64,000 nucleotides of DNA, taken from Immersiella caudata. Lineage: Eukaryota > Ascomycota > Sordariomycetes > Sordariales > Lasiosphaeriaceae. This document shows positions 55,498-64,000 of the stretch, one piece after another; position 1 is the stretch's first letter, and each line of letters opens with the position of its first letter. The notes under the pieces are model-generated. The model had not been told where the DNA came from, made no database searches, and saw only the letters and a list, made by a program, of their open reading frames with translations. Position numbers and translations under genes: made by a program. The stretch is taken from positions 1,550,001 to 1,614,000 of the forward strand of contig JAULSU010000007.1 of assembly GCA_030512335.1 (NCBI GenBank). The letters run 5' to 3'.

Positions 55498-56042
55498 TTC
55501 ACTGCGGCATCTGCTCTCGATGCGCAACGTTCAGCTCAGGGCGGATATGGAAAGGAGTTACAGTTACTAGACGTGGGACAGGGTCGTTAACGTTGGTCGG
55601 GGCACTTCTGGCTGTTGGAAAACACAGCAATACGTTATACCCGCCCCGGGGTAGTATCGGGGTTTGATCGGTTGTTTGTGGCTGTTTTCTTTGTTTAACG
55701 TCGCGTCGCTTCTCTGGCTTACTTCATTTCTTGTGGGATATGCAGTTCCCGATAGAGAGTTTTAGTGACGGGTGCTTCGCGGCGTACATGTAACTGGCTG
55801 TTGATTTGAGGGATGGATATAAGCGTACGTGCAAGCGTGTGAGCATTCTTGAATTGGCGAGCGATGGAGTGGGAGTGGATTTGGTAACAAACATGGCAGA
55901 GAAAATGTTAAGTGTATCTCATGGATATATGTCCAGAATAAACGAAAATGACATTGAGAAGGCGCTGAACGGTATATTGTTCATCAGTGGATATCCTGTG
56001 TATATATGCATAAACACTCCCACCAGGTGTCTACTCTATGAA
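55498..56042. other. convergent 3' spacer
   Basis: Lies between the 3' ends of the Ca2+-ATPase (plus) and the Zn2Cys6 gene (minus) and should hold both 3' UTRs. The right half is AT-rich (55860-56035). No gene is seen. Confidence 0.6.
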
Positions 56043-57452
56043 TCATGCCGACTCGCTCGTAACCCCTGGCGACATCCACCCGATCTCGCTCATGGGCCAC
56101 TCAATCCAACTGCGATGCCCCTCGTCAAGAATCTCCCACGCCCGGGATATCAAGTGCTCTGCCCACCCTTGTAACCACCAGTGAGACTCGTGATGCCTGA
56201 GAAGGATACTAAAATGTGCAAAAATGGCTACCGCTTCTTGTGCCGGTCCCGTAGGCTCACCCCCTTCGCTGGTCCCTGACTTGAGCAGAGGAACGAGCGA
56301 GTCTGACACCTCCCAGAGCCAGAGCATCGCGTCCAGCACATCCCGCGGCGAGCCTTCGCTTTCCCGCACCACCAGGGCTAGTTCCAACTCATCTAGGGCA
56401 TGCGCATAGATAGCCAATGTCTCCTGTGAAGGCGCAGGCTCAACAGCGAGGATGCGTTCCTTTAGCGCGGTGACACCAGATAGGGAGGTGCTCGGACGTG
56501 GTGTCCCCCGCGCGGCGTAATAGCGCGTACCTCCATACGCGAGGAATGGCGCAAGCGTGGTGGAACGCCCCTGAGGCCCAAGGATGCGGCTGAAGGACTT
56601 AGCACCGTGGACGAGAAAGGTCCATTCGGGGAGGGTGGGAGAGGGGATGAAGAAGGAGCCGTCGGCCAGAGAGTGGCGTGGTGAGGCGAGGGCGAAAAAG
56701 ATGGTGAGCATGCTGAAGAGGAAGAGGTTGACGGCGTCGTCGAGGTTGGTTTCGGCGGAGCGGATGAAGCGCACGGCGGAGCGGGCGGCGCGTTGGTGGA
56801 GGAGGATTCCTTGGGCGGTGTAGAAGTCACGGCGGGAGGGGCGGTGGTATGCGAGGTGGAGGGCGCTGATGGCCAGGACGGAGCGCATGATGTAGTCGCA
56901 TTGGAGACCGATTTCGACGACGTTTACGCGCCAGAAGTTGGACAAGCTCGGGTCGGCGGTGAGGGTTGAGTAGGTTTGTGTGGTGAAGTTGTGGAGTAGT
57001 TCAAGCTCGAGGAGGGGGAGGTCGTCGTGTTCGGGTTCGGCTGGGGTTGCTAGTGAAGGCGACGGCAGGGAGGCGCTTGGGGCTGGACTTGTGGGTGTTG
57101 GATAAGTTTGAAGTTTCGCTTTAGTGGCTTTCGCTGCAGTCTTCGACTTGGTCTCGGTGCGAGAGGGTGGCTCTTTGGCTGTGAGAAAGGGGCACTTGAC
57201 ACCATGCGTGATGCAGTTGAGGCAGGCAGGGTGTCGTTCATCGCACTAAGCCTTGTTAGAGCCAAGTCAACGCCTGCAGGTATAGCGCTTAATTACCTTG
57301 ACTTTCCTAGCCTTACATATGGCACAACCGGTGCGGCTCTTGCGATGCGTTCGTCTAGGGTATTGAGGGGTCGGGACGGGGTCTGAGTTTGCCGCAACCA
57401 TCCGAGGTGTGTCTTGATTGGCACCCGTCTGGGACAATGCTTGTTCAGCCAT
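56043..57452 (-). CDS. Zn2Cys6 transcription factor
   Basis: Fungal binuclear-zinc-cluster regulator. Exons 57452-57297 and 57245-56043 give 452 aa. The cluster has the exact spacing C-x2-C-x6-C-x6-C-x2-C-x6-C, with Cys at residues 43, 46, 53, 60, 63 and 70. A 51-nt intron splits it between the second and third Cys. Basic residues before it (RRTHRKSR) may serve in nuclear import. A P/S/T-rich linker follows, then a regulatory domain from about residue 130 (LLELELLHNFTTQTY, SVLAISALHLAY) of the type found in sterol-uptake-like regulators. ATG 57452 is used; a GTG further upstream is ignored. The gene is divergent from the RTA1-type gene, with an everted CCG/CGG repeat in the shared upstream region, so it may control itself or that neighbour. 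Confidence 0.9.
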
Positions 57453-58436
57453 TGTATCCAATGCGGATCCCCGTTTTATCTTTTGGGCGGGCAGAACGTG
57501 AGTAAATGGGGCGGTATGGGCAGTGGTAATCAATGAGAGGTGGAACTTTACCACAACGGCCAGAACGAAGTCGCCACCTTATAACGAGAGAGCAGAGACA
57601 AACACGGCCTCCCTACCTACATCACAAAGTCAATCGAGAGTTTCCCGGGAACCTGGGAAGAAAACATACCGCCACAGCGTCGCAAGTTCGATGTTGATTG
57701 GATGGTGGATACCGAGAACCTGGGACTTCCAGAGCTGGATAGGCTGCGTCAACCGGGAATAGAGAGCACCTGCATGTGTGCCTCGCGTGGATTCGTCCAG
57801 AAACTCAATCCGCACGTGTTCGAAGTGGGAGAAGCTCATGCGCAAGTTGGAGAGCTCGTCCGGAGTCTTGTTTGTGTCCGCGACGAGGACCGGGACGATC
57901 CGAGATTATCGAAGTTCCGGGATTTTGGGGTCACCGTCTTGGCGGAGTGCACACCCTCACCGTGGATGCATTCGTGTTCGGTTTTTTTGACTCGGAGTGA
58001 CAAATCAGCAACCATCGTTCTTCGGACCCACAGATCACCCCAGGGGTCTGCCCATTCGCATTCGGGCTCCCAGCTCCACGGTTCTTTAACGAGCCCCGAA
58101 AACGTTGCAGCCATACCCACTTCACCACAGCGGATTCAATCTTCCCCCTATATTCGCCTAGCGCCCGGTGCGTAACCGGCAAACCGCCCAGGATGGCCCG
58201 GATGGTGTGCTCGCGTCTTGTCAGCACACTCCTGGATCCTCTCGCAGTACATATCAACAGCATATCCGCTGCAGAGATCGTGCGAGCTTTTGTTGCGTCT
58301 TTTTTTTTTTTTTTCCCTCGCCGCCGTGTCAAACTTCTGAAACCCCGATCGCATCCGCAGGCCGATCCGCAATCCGGATCGGAGACGCCCGGACCACCTC
58401 CGATCCAACTTCCGGCTTGCGACCTTTTCGGCGAAC
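57453..58436. promoter_or_regulatory. shared upstream region, Zn2Cys6 / RTA1
   Basis: A 984-bp spacer between two divergent starts. It contains a T-tract (58300-58315) and, in its last 80 bp, a cluster of CCGATCC/CGGATCG units. Open frames in it have no domain. Confidence 0.55.
58362..58382. promoter_or_regulatory. perfect everted repeat CCGATCCG-N5-CGGATCGG
   Basis: Eight-base arms without mismatch around the spacer CAATC, ending 54 bp before the RTA1 start. Each arm carries two CCG (or CGG) triplets, the half-site bound by Zn2Cys6 factors; a further CCGATCC lies at 58400-58406. It could also form a hairpin in the 5' leader. Confidence 0.55.
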
Positions 58437-59459
58437 ATGGCGTCCAACTCCACAGGCCCGGGCCGGGGCTTCTACCCGACCTACGACACATGCCGCGCCG
58501 GCGTGTCTGCCATCTGCCCGGTCAAAGCCACCACCCTCGGGTACTACCCCAACGAAGGCGTCAACATCTTCCTCGCCGCCGGTTTCGGTCTTGCCATGCT
58601 CACAACCCTCGTCACCGGCATCTGGAAACGCACCTGGGCCTACTCCTCAGCCGTCACCGCAGGATGCGCGCTGGAACTGGCCGGTATGTTCCCCCGCCAC
58701 CTCACCCTTCCATCCCCAAACTAACACACCACAGGGTACGCCTCCCGGGTCGCCCTCTCCTCGAATCCCTGGAACTCGTCCGCCTTCCAAACCCAAATCT
58801 GCGCCATCGTCCTCGGTCCCACCCTCATCTGCATCGGCCTCTACCTCACCCTCAAGCACACCGTCAAGGCCATCAACCCTGCCTTGAGCCGCGTCGCGCC
58901 CCGCCTGTACCCTTGGTTCTTCATCCCCGCCGACGTTTCGTGTCTCGTCATCCAAGCCATCGGCGGTGGTCTCGCCGCTGCTGGAGGCCGCAAGAACCCC
59001 AAGTTGCTGCAACACGGCAATCGGACCATCATCGCCGGTATCGTACTGCAGGTTGTCGTGCTCGGCGTGTTCGGATTGCTCGGAGGAGAATACCTCATCC
59101 GCGTGCGGAAATGGGTGCGCAACGGACCTGCGCCCGAGGAGGCGAAAGGGGTGGCGATCTGGAGGGACAGGAAATTTCGAATGTTTGTGTATGCGATGAT
59201 GGGTGCGTACACTACGCTTTTTATTCGCTGCGTTTACCGCATCGCCGAGATGGCTGGGGGGTGGGGGAACCACATTATGCAGCACGAGTCGTCGTTTGTG
59301 GTTTTGGAGTCGTTTATGGTGTTGATTGCTTCGGTGTTGCTGGCAGGTTTTGCGCCAGGCATTTTCTTCCCGCAGATGGCGGGGATAGTGGAGAATCAGA
59401 AGGAGCAGACGGATGGGGAGTCGTCGGGTGTGGATGCGGAGAAACGGGCGGCTTCGTAG
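58437..59459 (+). CDS. RTA1-type seven-TM lipid/drug-resistance protein
   Basis: Member of the fungal RTA1 (lipid-translocating exporter) family of seven-TM membrane proteins, linked to resistance to toxic lipids and aminosterols in yeast. Exons 58437-58683 and 58735-59459 give 323 aa. The short extracellular N-terminus has two Cys and an N-glycosylation site. TM segments run from NIFLAAGFGLAMLTTLVTGI to FMVLIASVLLAGFAPGIFFP. Family patterns are YYPNEGVNIFL, ELAGYASRV, QICAIVLGPTLICIGLYLTL, WFFIPADVSCLVIQAIGGG and RCVYRIAEMAGG. The 51-nt intron (GTATGT donor, CTAAC branch site) lies in the TM2-TM3 link. The tail is acidic and probably cytosolic. Codons turn from C-rich to G-rich after about 59100. 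Confidence 0.93.
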
Positions 59460-59595
59460 GTCGGTGGTTTATGAAAGGGATATTTTAGACTTTAGAAATC
59501 TCACACAAATGGGTGGTTGATGGATGAACACAGTTTGGCGTTGGTCCCGAGAATGGCAGATTGGAATTGGCCGTGAAAGCGACAAACAGCAGATA

Positions 59596-59607
59596 TAACC
59601 CTAACCC
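59596..59607 (-). promoter_or_regulatory. telobox-like (TTAGGG)2 element
   Basis: Two perfect copies of TAACCC (TTAGGG on the minus strand), the telomere unit of most filamentous fungi, about 100 bp before the BTB start. Such interstitial elements can bind Myb-type telobox factors. Two copies can also occur by chance. Confidence 0.35.
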
Positions 59608-59705
59608 TGGGTTTCCACATGAAGACCACCCGGACAGGGTTCCCGCCACCTCATTCAACTTCCAAGCTTCATCCAACATCATCACCAGCGGCAGGTATCT
59701 CCAAC

Positions 59706-60756
59706 ATGACACAAGCGCGCTTTCTCGACGCCGATCAAAAGTAGGCCTTCGCTTCCATTTTGGCCAGACTTTAAGCGAACGCGCGATTTCGAGGGCCCAC
59801 GCGATGTTTATGGCGGCCGAGCACAAGCGCTGACGCTGTGGAACGCAGCTTGTTGGACACGGGCCTCTTCTCGGACGTCACCGTTAGCTGCGGCGACAAG
59901 ACATGGAACCTCCACAAGAACATTCTCTGCTCGCGCAGCACCTGGTTTGAGAAGGCTCTTACTGGGAGATTTGAGGTAAACACCGTCTCCAATTGACTTT
60001 ACGGTCCGCTGCATACCCCCCTGACAATCAACCCCTCAGGAAGCCAAGACTGGCCATGTCGACATACGGAATTTCGACCCGGATCACGTCTACTGGCTTA
60101 TACGCTACATATATACCGGCAGTACGTTCCCCTTCCCTTTCTACTCTCTCATCCGTCTAACAACCCCAGCGTGTGACATCCCCACCCTCAACCCCAACCA
60201 AACCAAAACCAACTTCGTTACCTGCTACGAAGTCTTCACCATAGCCGACTACTTCGCAATGGGTGCCCTTGGCCAAATTGCTCTAATCACACTCATCTCC
60301 GAGCTCGAAGCCAAGCTCGGCCCCATGCAGCTCCAACACGAGCCCGTTGACTGGCTAGACGAGCTCTTCGACGCCATCAAACTCATCTACCACGACATCC
60401 CTCTAGACGATAGGACGCGCACCCGCTCCGCCCTATGCGATGCCATCCTATTGTTTGTGCACATGGCGCGGTTCTGCCTGATGCAGAATGCAGAGTTCAC
60501 AGAGTTTCTGGACGAGGCGCCGGTCTTCGCGTTGGATGTGTTCCGGATGATGCGGACAACGGGGGATTTCATTTCGAGCTTGCCAGATCCTCAATGCGGA
60601 TACTGTAGCCAAAAGCCAACGATGCGGAGTGGCAAGGGGTTTTATACCCATCTGGCAACGAAGAAGCTGAAGTTGGATGCTTGCTGTGTGTCGTGCGCGG
60701 GGAAGAGGGGGTTTCTGCCGCCAAAGGAGAATTGGTCTCCGTCAAAGGAGGTGTGA
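59706..60756 (+). CDS. BTB/POZ-domain protein
   Basis: Probable adaptor of a Cullin-3 ubiquitin ligase or a dimerisation factor. Exons 59706-59740, 59828-59975, 60040-60121 and 60170-60756 give 283 aa. The BTB fold begins LLDTGLFSDVTVSCGDKTW, with NLHKNILCSRSTWFEKALTG, and runs across introns to NFDPDHVYWLIRYIYTG. The second half is helical and has two CxxC pairs near the end (CGYC, then CVSC), a possible zinc site. The short first exon MTQARFLDADQ was chosen because the BTB frame has no ATG of its own and the junction (GTAGGC donor, 87-nt intron) gives phase agreement; another small first exon is possible. All other introns are 48-64 nt. Codons change from C-rich to G-rich in the last exon. 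Confidence 0.85.
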
Positions 60757-60883
60757 TGTTCCCAGGGTTGGGAGATTATTTGAGTTCCAGCGCAGTTCAC
60801 TGAGTTTTTATTCTTTGCTCGAGGCTTCTGGGCGCCACCGTACCCTTCACATACAATACCTCCCGGGAGATTTTCTTTTGTAC

Positions 60884-61141
60884 TTACTTCCCCAGCCCAA
60901 TGCCCCTCCCAGTCTCCCTAAAATGGGCGTACACCTTCCTGATGGCAGACACGTTGACAAACGCCACCTCCCCAGTTACAGTCTCAATCTGCATTTTCGC
61001 CTCGGCCTTGGTGTTCCCTTGCCCCTTTCCTTTCCCTTTTGGAGGATACACCAAGCCAATGTCTACACGGCTCGAGGATAACCCACAGCTCGGCATGTTC
61101 ATTGCCCTCGGCAAGATCATCACCGTCGGCAAATCCACCAC
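60884..61141 (-). CDS. possible 3' exon of an unidentified gene
   Basis: Open frame of 85 codons with gene-like composition (KMQIETVTGEVAFVNVSAI, then VYAHFRETGRGIGLGK and a stop). The middle is Lys/Gly-rich. The first codon is GTG, so it would be a terminal exon or relic, not a complete gene. No upstream exon could be joined with confidence and no family was recognised. Confidence 0.25.
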   Translation of the reverse strand: MVDLPTVMILPRAMNMPSCGLSSSRVDIGLVYPPKGKGKGQGNTKAEAKMQIETVTGEVAFVNVSAIRKVYAHFRETGRGIGLGK

Positions 61142-61509
61142 CGAAATAAACAGGTCAGGTTAAAAGGCCCTGGCAATCCGTCAACGGGCTGGAAAACTTC
61201 GTCACAGTCCTTGCTAAATATTTCAAAAATCGGGTTTGCCTTTACTATCTTTAAAATATAGGGGATTTCTTAGGCAGACGGGGTTAGACGAGGCAGGTCG
61301 ATATATCAACGTTTTAAAACGGGCCAGTTTAAGATGGCAGCCTTTTCTTCAAGCAGGAAGTAGGTAACAGCTGTGGGACTTTAGCCCCACGACACGTAAA
61401 CTGTGCGGCGACCTGAAAAGAGCGCTATGTCTCCTGAATGTACGACTCAAGCGCGCAACCAGAGTCGAAGGAGCGGGTCGAGATTTCGCATTTGTCTCCA
61501 CACAGAAGC

Positions 61510-61995
61510 GGCTTGACTTCTGGTTAGATGACATTAGCGACCATGTCGAAGAGGCCGTCGCCCATGCGAATTTGCACCCGGAGTCGGTGCACAGGAAAGC
61601 CGATAACCCGCATAAACTCCATAAAGGAGATCTTCCCGTCGCTGACAAGATGGTGGTAGTAATTAACCCCTCCATCTTTGCTCGCGTCCGGTCATGGCAG
61701 TTGGCCTCAACTTCTCATGGTCGCCACCCATTATTAGCGGGGTCCAGGACGCTGAAATCAAGACCAGCAGCCTCTGACTCCGACTAGCGTCCTGTACTTG
61801 GGATTCTTCTTGATCAGTTTCTAGATCAAGGGAATATTGGCCGCGTACGGAGGCAAGATAAAGATCCGACACGCATCGATACCCTTCTTCTCGACAAAGT
61901 CGACGATAAAGTCCAGGGCCCCTTCGACTTGGCTGGGCACGCGCTTCGACCCAGTAAGGTATTAAACGCAAACCTCTAACATCCGGGCCCATTCG
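61510..61995 (-). pseudogene. coding-like debris, family unknown
   Basis: Two stretches on the minus strand look coding but are broken. The first reads ALDFIVDFVEKKGIDACRIF, then ILPPYAANIPLI, then TAG (61823-61821), then KLIKKNPKYRTLVGVRG and another stop. The second, in a different frame, reads YYHHLVSDGKISFMEFMRVI, which resembles half of an EF-hand loop, and ends in TAA soon after. The rest of 60757-62218 shows nothing. It is probably an old gene relic; the family is not identified. Confidence 0.3.
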
Positions 61996-62218
61996 CTGGC
62001 TGAGTACACATCATATCACGATGACGACCTACACAATATATAAATGCAAGGTTCATGACTCCAGCCTGTCACCAGGCAGCTGTCGATGGCCATATACGGC
62101 ACAACAAGATACCGGCCCAGATCAAATTGGTTTCACTAGTTACCATGTCCCCTGAACTTGGGTCTTCATGAACTTTCTATTTGTCTCTTTGTGACGCTGA
62201 ATACGTTGGTGGATATGC

Positions 62219-64000
62219 CTACAGCCCGGGAAACCCCGCATGGGATCGATACGCCTCGACCACTGTATCGAAAAGCTCCTGATATTCACCCCAAGATTCC
62301 TCCCGTTGGGAGTTGACCACATCCCAAGCACTTCGCGCGTCATGACTCTTGTCGAAAGGCCGCGCGTTTCCAGTAGCGAGCATATCGAGGGCAATTTCCA
62401 GAAGACGATAGGAATCATATCCGAATTCAAATGTGTCGTAAAAACTGTCGTCAAAACTGTCGTCAAAACTGTCGTCAACCCTGTAGACTTTTTTCCTTTT
62501 TTCCCATCTGGAACGATGCTGTTCATGTAAGTGCTGAAGGAGCGTTTTTCCGTTAGAGTCAGCCGACAGATCAAGTCCCATCGGGAAAAGGTCGACGAGG
62601 CGCTCGACAAATTCAAATTCTCCATCTGTAATCGCATGCCAAACCAGTGTAAAACCGTCCTTGTCCTTCTTGTTTAAGAAGTACAACATGTCCTTGATCG
62701 TTTTCGGGCCCCCAAATTCGAGAACTGTGTCGAATGTACCCGAATGCCAATACGAGTCCTTCCCCCATCTAGGATATTGTGAAAGAAAATCAGCAAGGAT
62801 ACGGCAATTCCACGTGCTAGGTTGTACCCCCCCAGATAGCAGGAGCTCCCGCAAGATTGGCAAGTCCTGCTGCCATACCGCCCACATGAGTGCTTTGCTC
62901 ACTGGCTGGGATGAGGAGCGGCTCGGCTTATCGGCAATAAGGCATTCTTCAGGCAACTGGGGCCCAACGGTCTCCAGACCACTTGGCTGGGTGGCCGACG
63001 AGCCAGTGCGTTCTGGAGCGTTGGGCCAAGATGCGAAGTGAGGCGTTGTTGTTTGGGCCCCGGACCCAAGGTCAGCACATATCCTGACTGACATGGCAGT
63101 TAAAAAAGCGGCAAAGCCGTCGGGGTCTTCTTTTCCGGGGTCAAAGTCGGGGTGACATATGAGCATCCTCGTGATATCATATGCTGCCCGATTGCGAACA
63201 TGGGCCAGAGCCGTCCTACCGTCTGCGTCTTGCTGATTTATATCAATACGGGGATCGCTGATAAGCAGTCGGGCGACCACCACAGCAACACCTCCGTGAA
63301 AATCAGCGGTTGTGATCAAGTCGGCGGCTGCAACACACGCGACGTGGAGGGCACTCATCCCTTCTGAGTTTCGAATGTTGACGTCGATGACGGGCGACTT
63401 CAATAACAGTTTTGCGGCATCAGCTGCTAGACGTCCACTTTCGCCATACATGAGTTCAAAGTCGCCCTCCAATATCAGATGAAGACCTGAGCGCCCTTGG
63501 TCGTCCTGAACGTTGGGATCGAGTCCCATACCGCAGTAAAACTCGACCAAGTCCAGGCGACCCGTCTTTATCGCAAACAGAAAGGGAGTCATGCCGAGAC
63601 TGTCACGATAGTTCGGATCTGCTCCTTGTGACAGCAGGAATCTGGCCATTGACGGTGAGCCAGCCCAGAAGAGTGCTGTCCGTGAATGGGGGCCATTGTC
63701 CACGTAGCGCTGCCACATAGATCTTCCTTCCTTGCTGACATGCCCATCATACCTCTCAAGGAGGGGTATGCAGCCGAACTCAACGAGATAGGTCGAGAGA
63801 TCTCTCCCCTCATCTGCAAAGTTAAAGCTCCTGGGTATTCGAGACTTCTCCAATAATTGGTGAGTTGTATTGAGGTCAACCTCAGCTCCCACTGCAGACA
63901 TAAGCTCATGCAACGCTTCGGCACGGCGAACAGCAATGGCCGCCAGAATAGGATAGCGATACCGACCTCCGAGTCTTTCAAAGTGAGTTGGAGATTCAGG
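62219..64000 (-). CDS. ankyrin-repeat protein, N-terminus beyond the window
   Basis: Protein-interaction protein with ankyrin repeats. The frame is open to the right edge (about 593 codons visible), so the start lies outside; an internal ATG at about 63900 is not needed. Repeats include RTALFWAGSPSMARFLLSQG, MTPFLFAIKTGRLDLVEFY, RSGLHLILEGDF and SALHVACVAA. A Ser/Pro/Thr-rich link (about residues 290-330 of the visible part) leads to a second helical region, and near the end a DDSF unit is repeated three times. No TM or catalytic domain is seen. Such proteins are numerous in filamentous fungi and are often next to HET-like genes. No intron is needed in the visible part. Confidence 0.8.
   Translation of the reverse strand, partial: PESPTHFERLGGRYRYPILAAIAVRRAEALHELMSAVGAEVDLNTTHQLLEKSRIPRSFNFADEGRDLSTYLVEFGCIPLLERYDGHVSKEGRSMWQRYVDNGPHSRTALFWAGSPSMARFLLSQGADPNYRDSLGMTPFLFAIKTGRLDLVEFYCGMGLDPNVQDDQGRSGLHLILEGDFELMYGESGRLAADAAKLLLKSPVIDVNIRNSEGMSALHVACVAAADLITTADFHGGVAVVVARLLISDPRIDINQQDADGRTALAHVRNRAAYDITRMLICHPDFDPGKEDPDGFAAFLTAMSVRICADLGSGAQTTTPHFASWPNAPERTGSSATQPSGLETVGPQLPEECLIADKPSRSSSQPVSKALMWAVWQQDLPILRELLLSGGVQPSTWNCRILADFLSQYPRWGKDSYWHSGTFDTVLEFGGPKTIKDMLYFLNKKDKDGFTLVWHAITDGEFEFVERLVDLFPMGLDLSADSNGKTLLQHLHEQHRSRWEKRKKVYRVDDSFDDSFDDSFYDTFEFGYDSYRLLEIALDMLATGNARPFDKSHDARSAWDVVNSQREESWGEYQELFDTVVEAYRSHAGFPGL
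62441..62476. repeat. 12-bp tandem repeat encoding DDSF
   Basis: Three copies of 'aaaactgtcgtc' inside the ankyrin gene. Each copy encodes Asp-Asp-Ser-Phe, so copy-number change would keep the frame. A fourth, diverged copy (YDTF) is adjacent. Confidence 0.8.

Noticed and set aside
1..64000. CRISPR arrays, operons, integrated virus or intact transposon
   Set aside because: No regular spacer arrays, no polycistronic spacing, no integrase, reverse transcriptase or transposase motifs and no long terminal repeats were seen.

Overview
The window is nuclear DNA of a filamentous ascomycete (Pezizomycotina, probably a Sordariomycete). The reasons are short spliceosomal introns of about 45-90 nt, a tRNA-Gln interrupted next to its anticodon, and fungus-restricted families: HET, Clr5, a CFEM/PTH11-type receptor, Zn2Cys6 and RTA1. 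Genes stand singly on both strands with wide spacers. Two gene relics carry TAG stops of the kind left by repeat-induced point mutation (RIP). Many ATGs and splice sites were fixed by reading through introns, so exon coordinates are given in the entries.

Left part (1-14 kb): a C2H2 zinc-finger regulator, a four-TM membrane protein with a GC-AG intron, a MARVEL-type protein and a 1143-residue DUF8004-like protein, all on the minus strand. A 3.5-kb gene-free stretch and an intron-containing tRNA-Gln(CUG) follow.

Accessory part (15-35 kb): a decayed HET gene, an intact monocarboxylate-type MFS transporter, a decayed trypsin-like gene, a CFEM seven-TM receptor, a small secreted serine hydrolase with a complete catalytic triad, a secreted peptidoglycan-binding-like protein, an intact HET gene and a Clr5 protein. 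This mix of allorecognition, sensing and secretion genes with dead copies is typical of fast-evolving fungal regions.

Catabolic block (37.6-45.1 kb): a cytosolic GH3 beta-glucosidase with PA14 insert, a sugar MFS transporter with a one-base frameshift, an alpha/beta-hydrolase, and, divergently from the last, a quercetinase-like bicupin. Together they could deglycosylate, cleave and hydrolyse a plant (flavonol-type) glycoside; this is inference. A secreted DUF7907-like protein lies convergent to the cupin.

Right part (48-64 kb): a secreted M14 carboxypeptidase, a PMC1-type Ca2+-ATPase, a Zn2Cys6 regulator divergent from an RTA1-type seven-TM protein (with a perfect everted CCG/CGG repeat just before the RTA1 start), a BTB protein, some coding-like debris, and an ankyrin-repeat gene that runs off the right edge.

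One broad pattern stands out. Many accessory genes switch from C-rich to G-rich codons along their length on the coding strand, while the conserved Ca2+-ATPase, carboxypeptidase and DUF8004-like genes do not. No CRISPR, operon, rRNA gene or intact transposon was seen.
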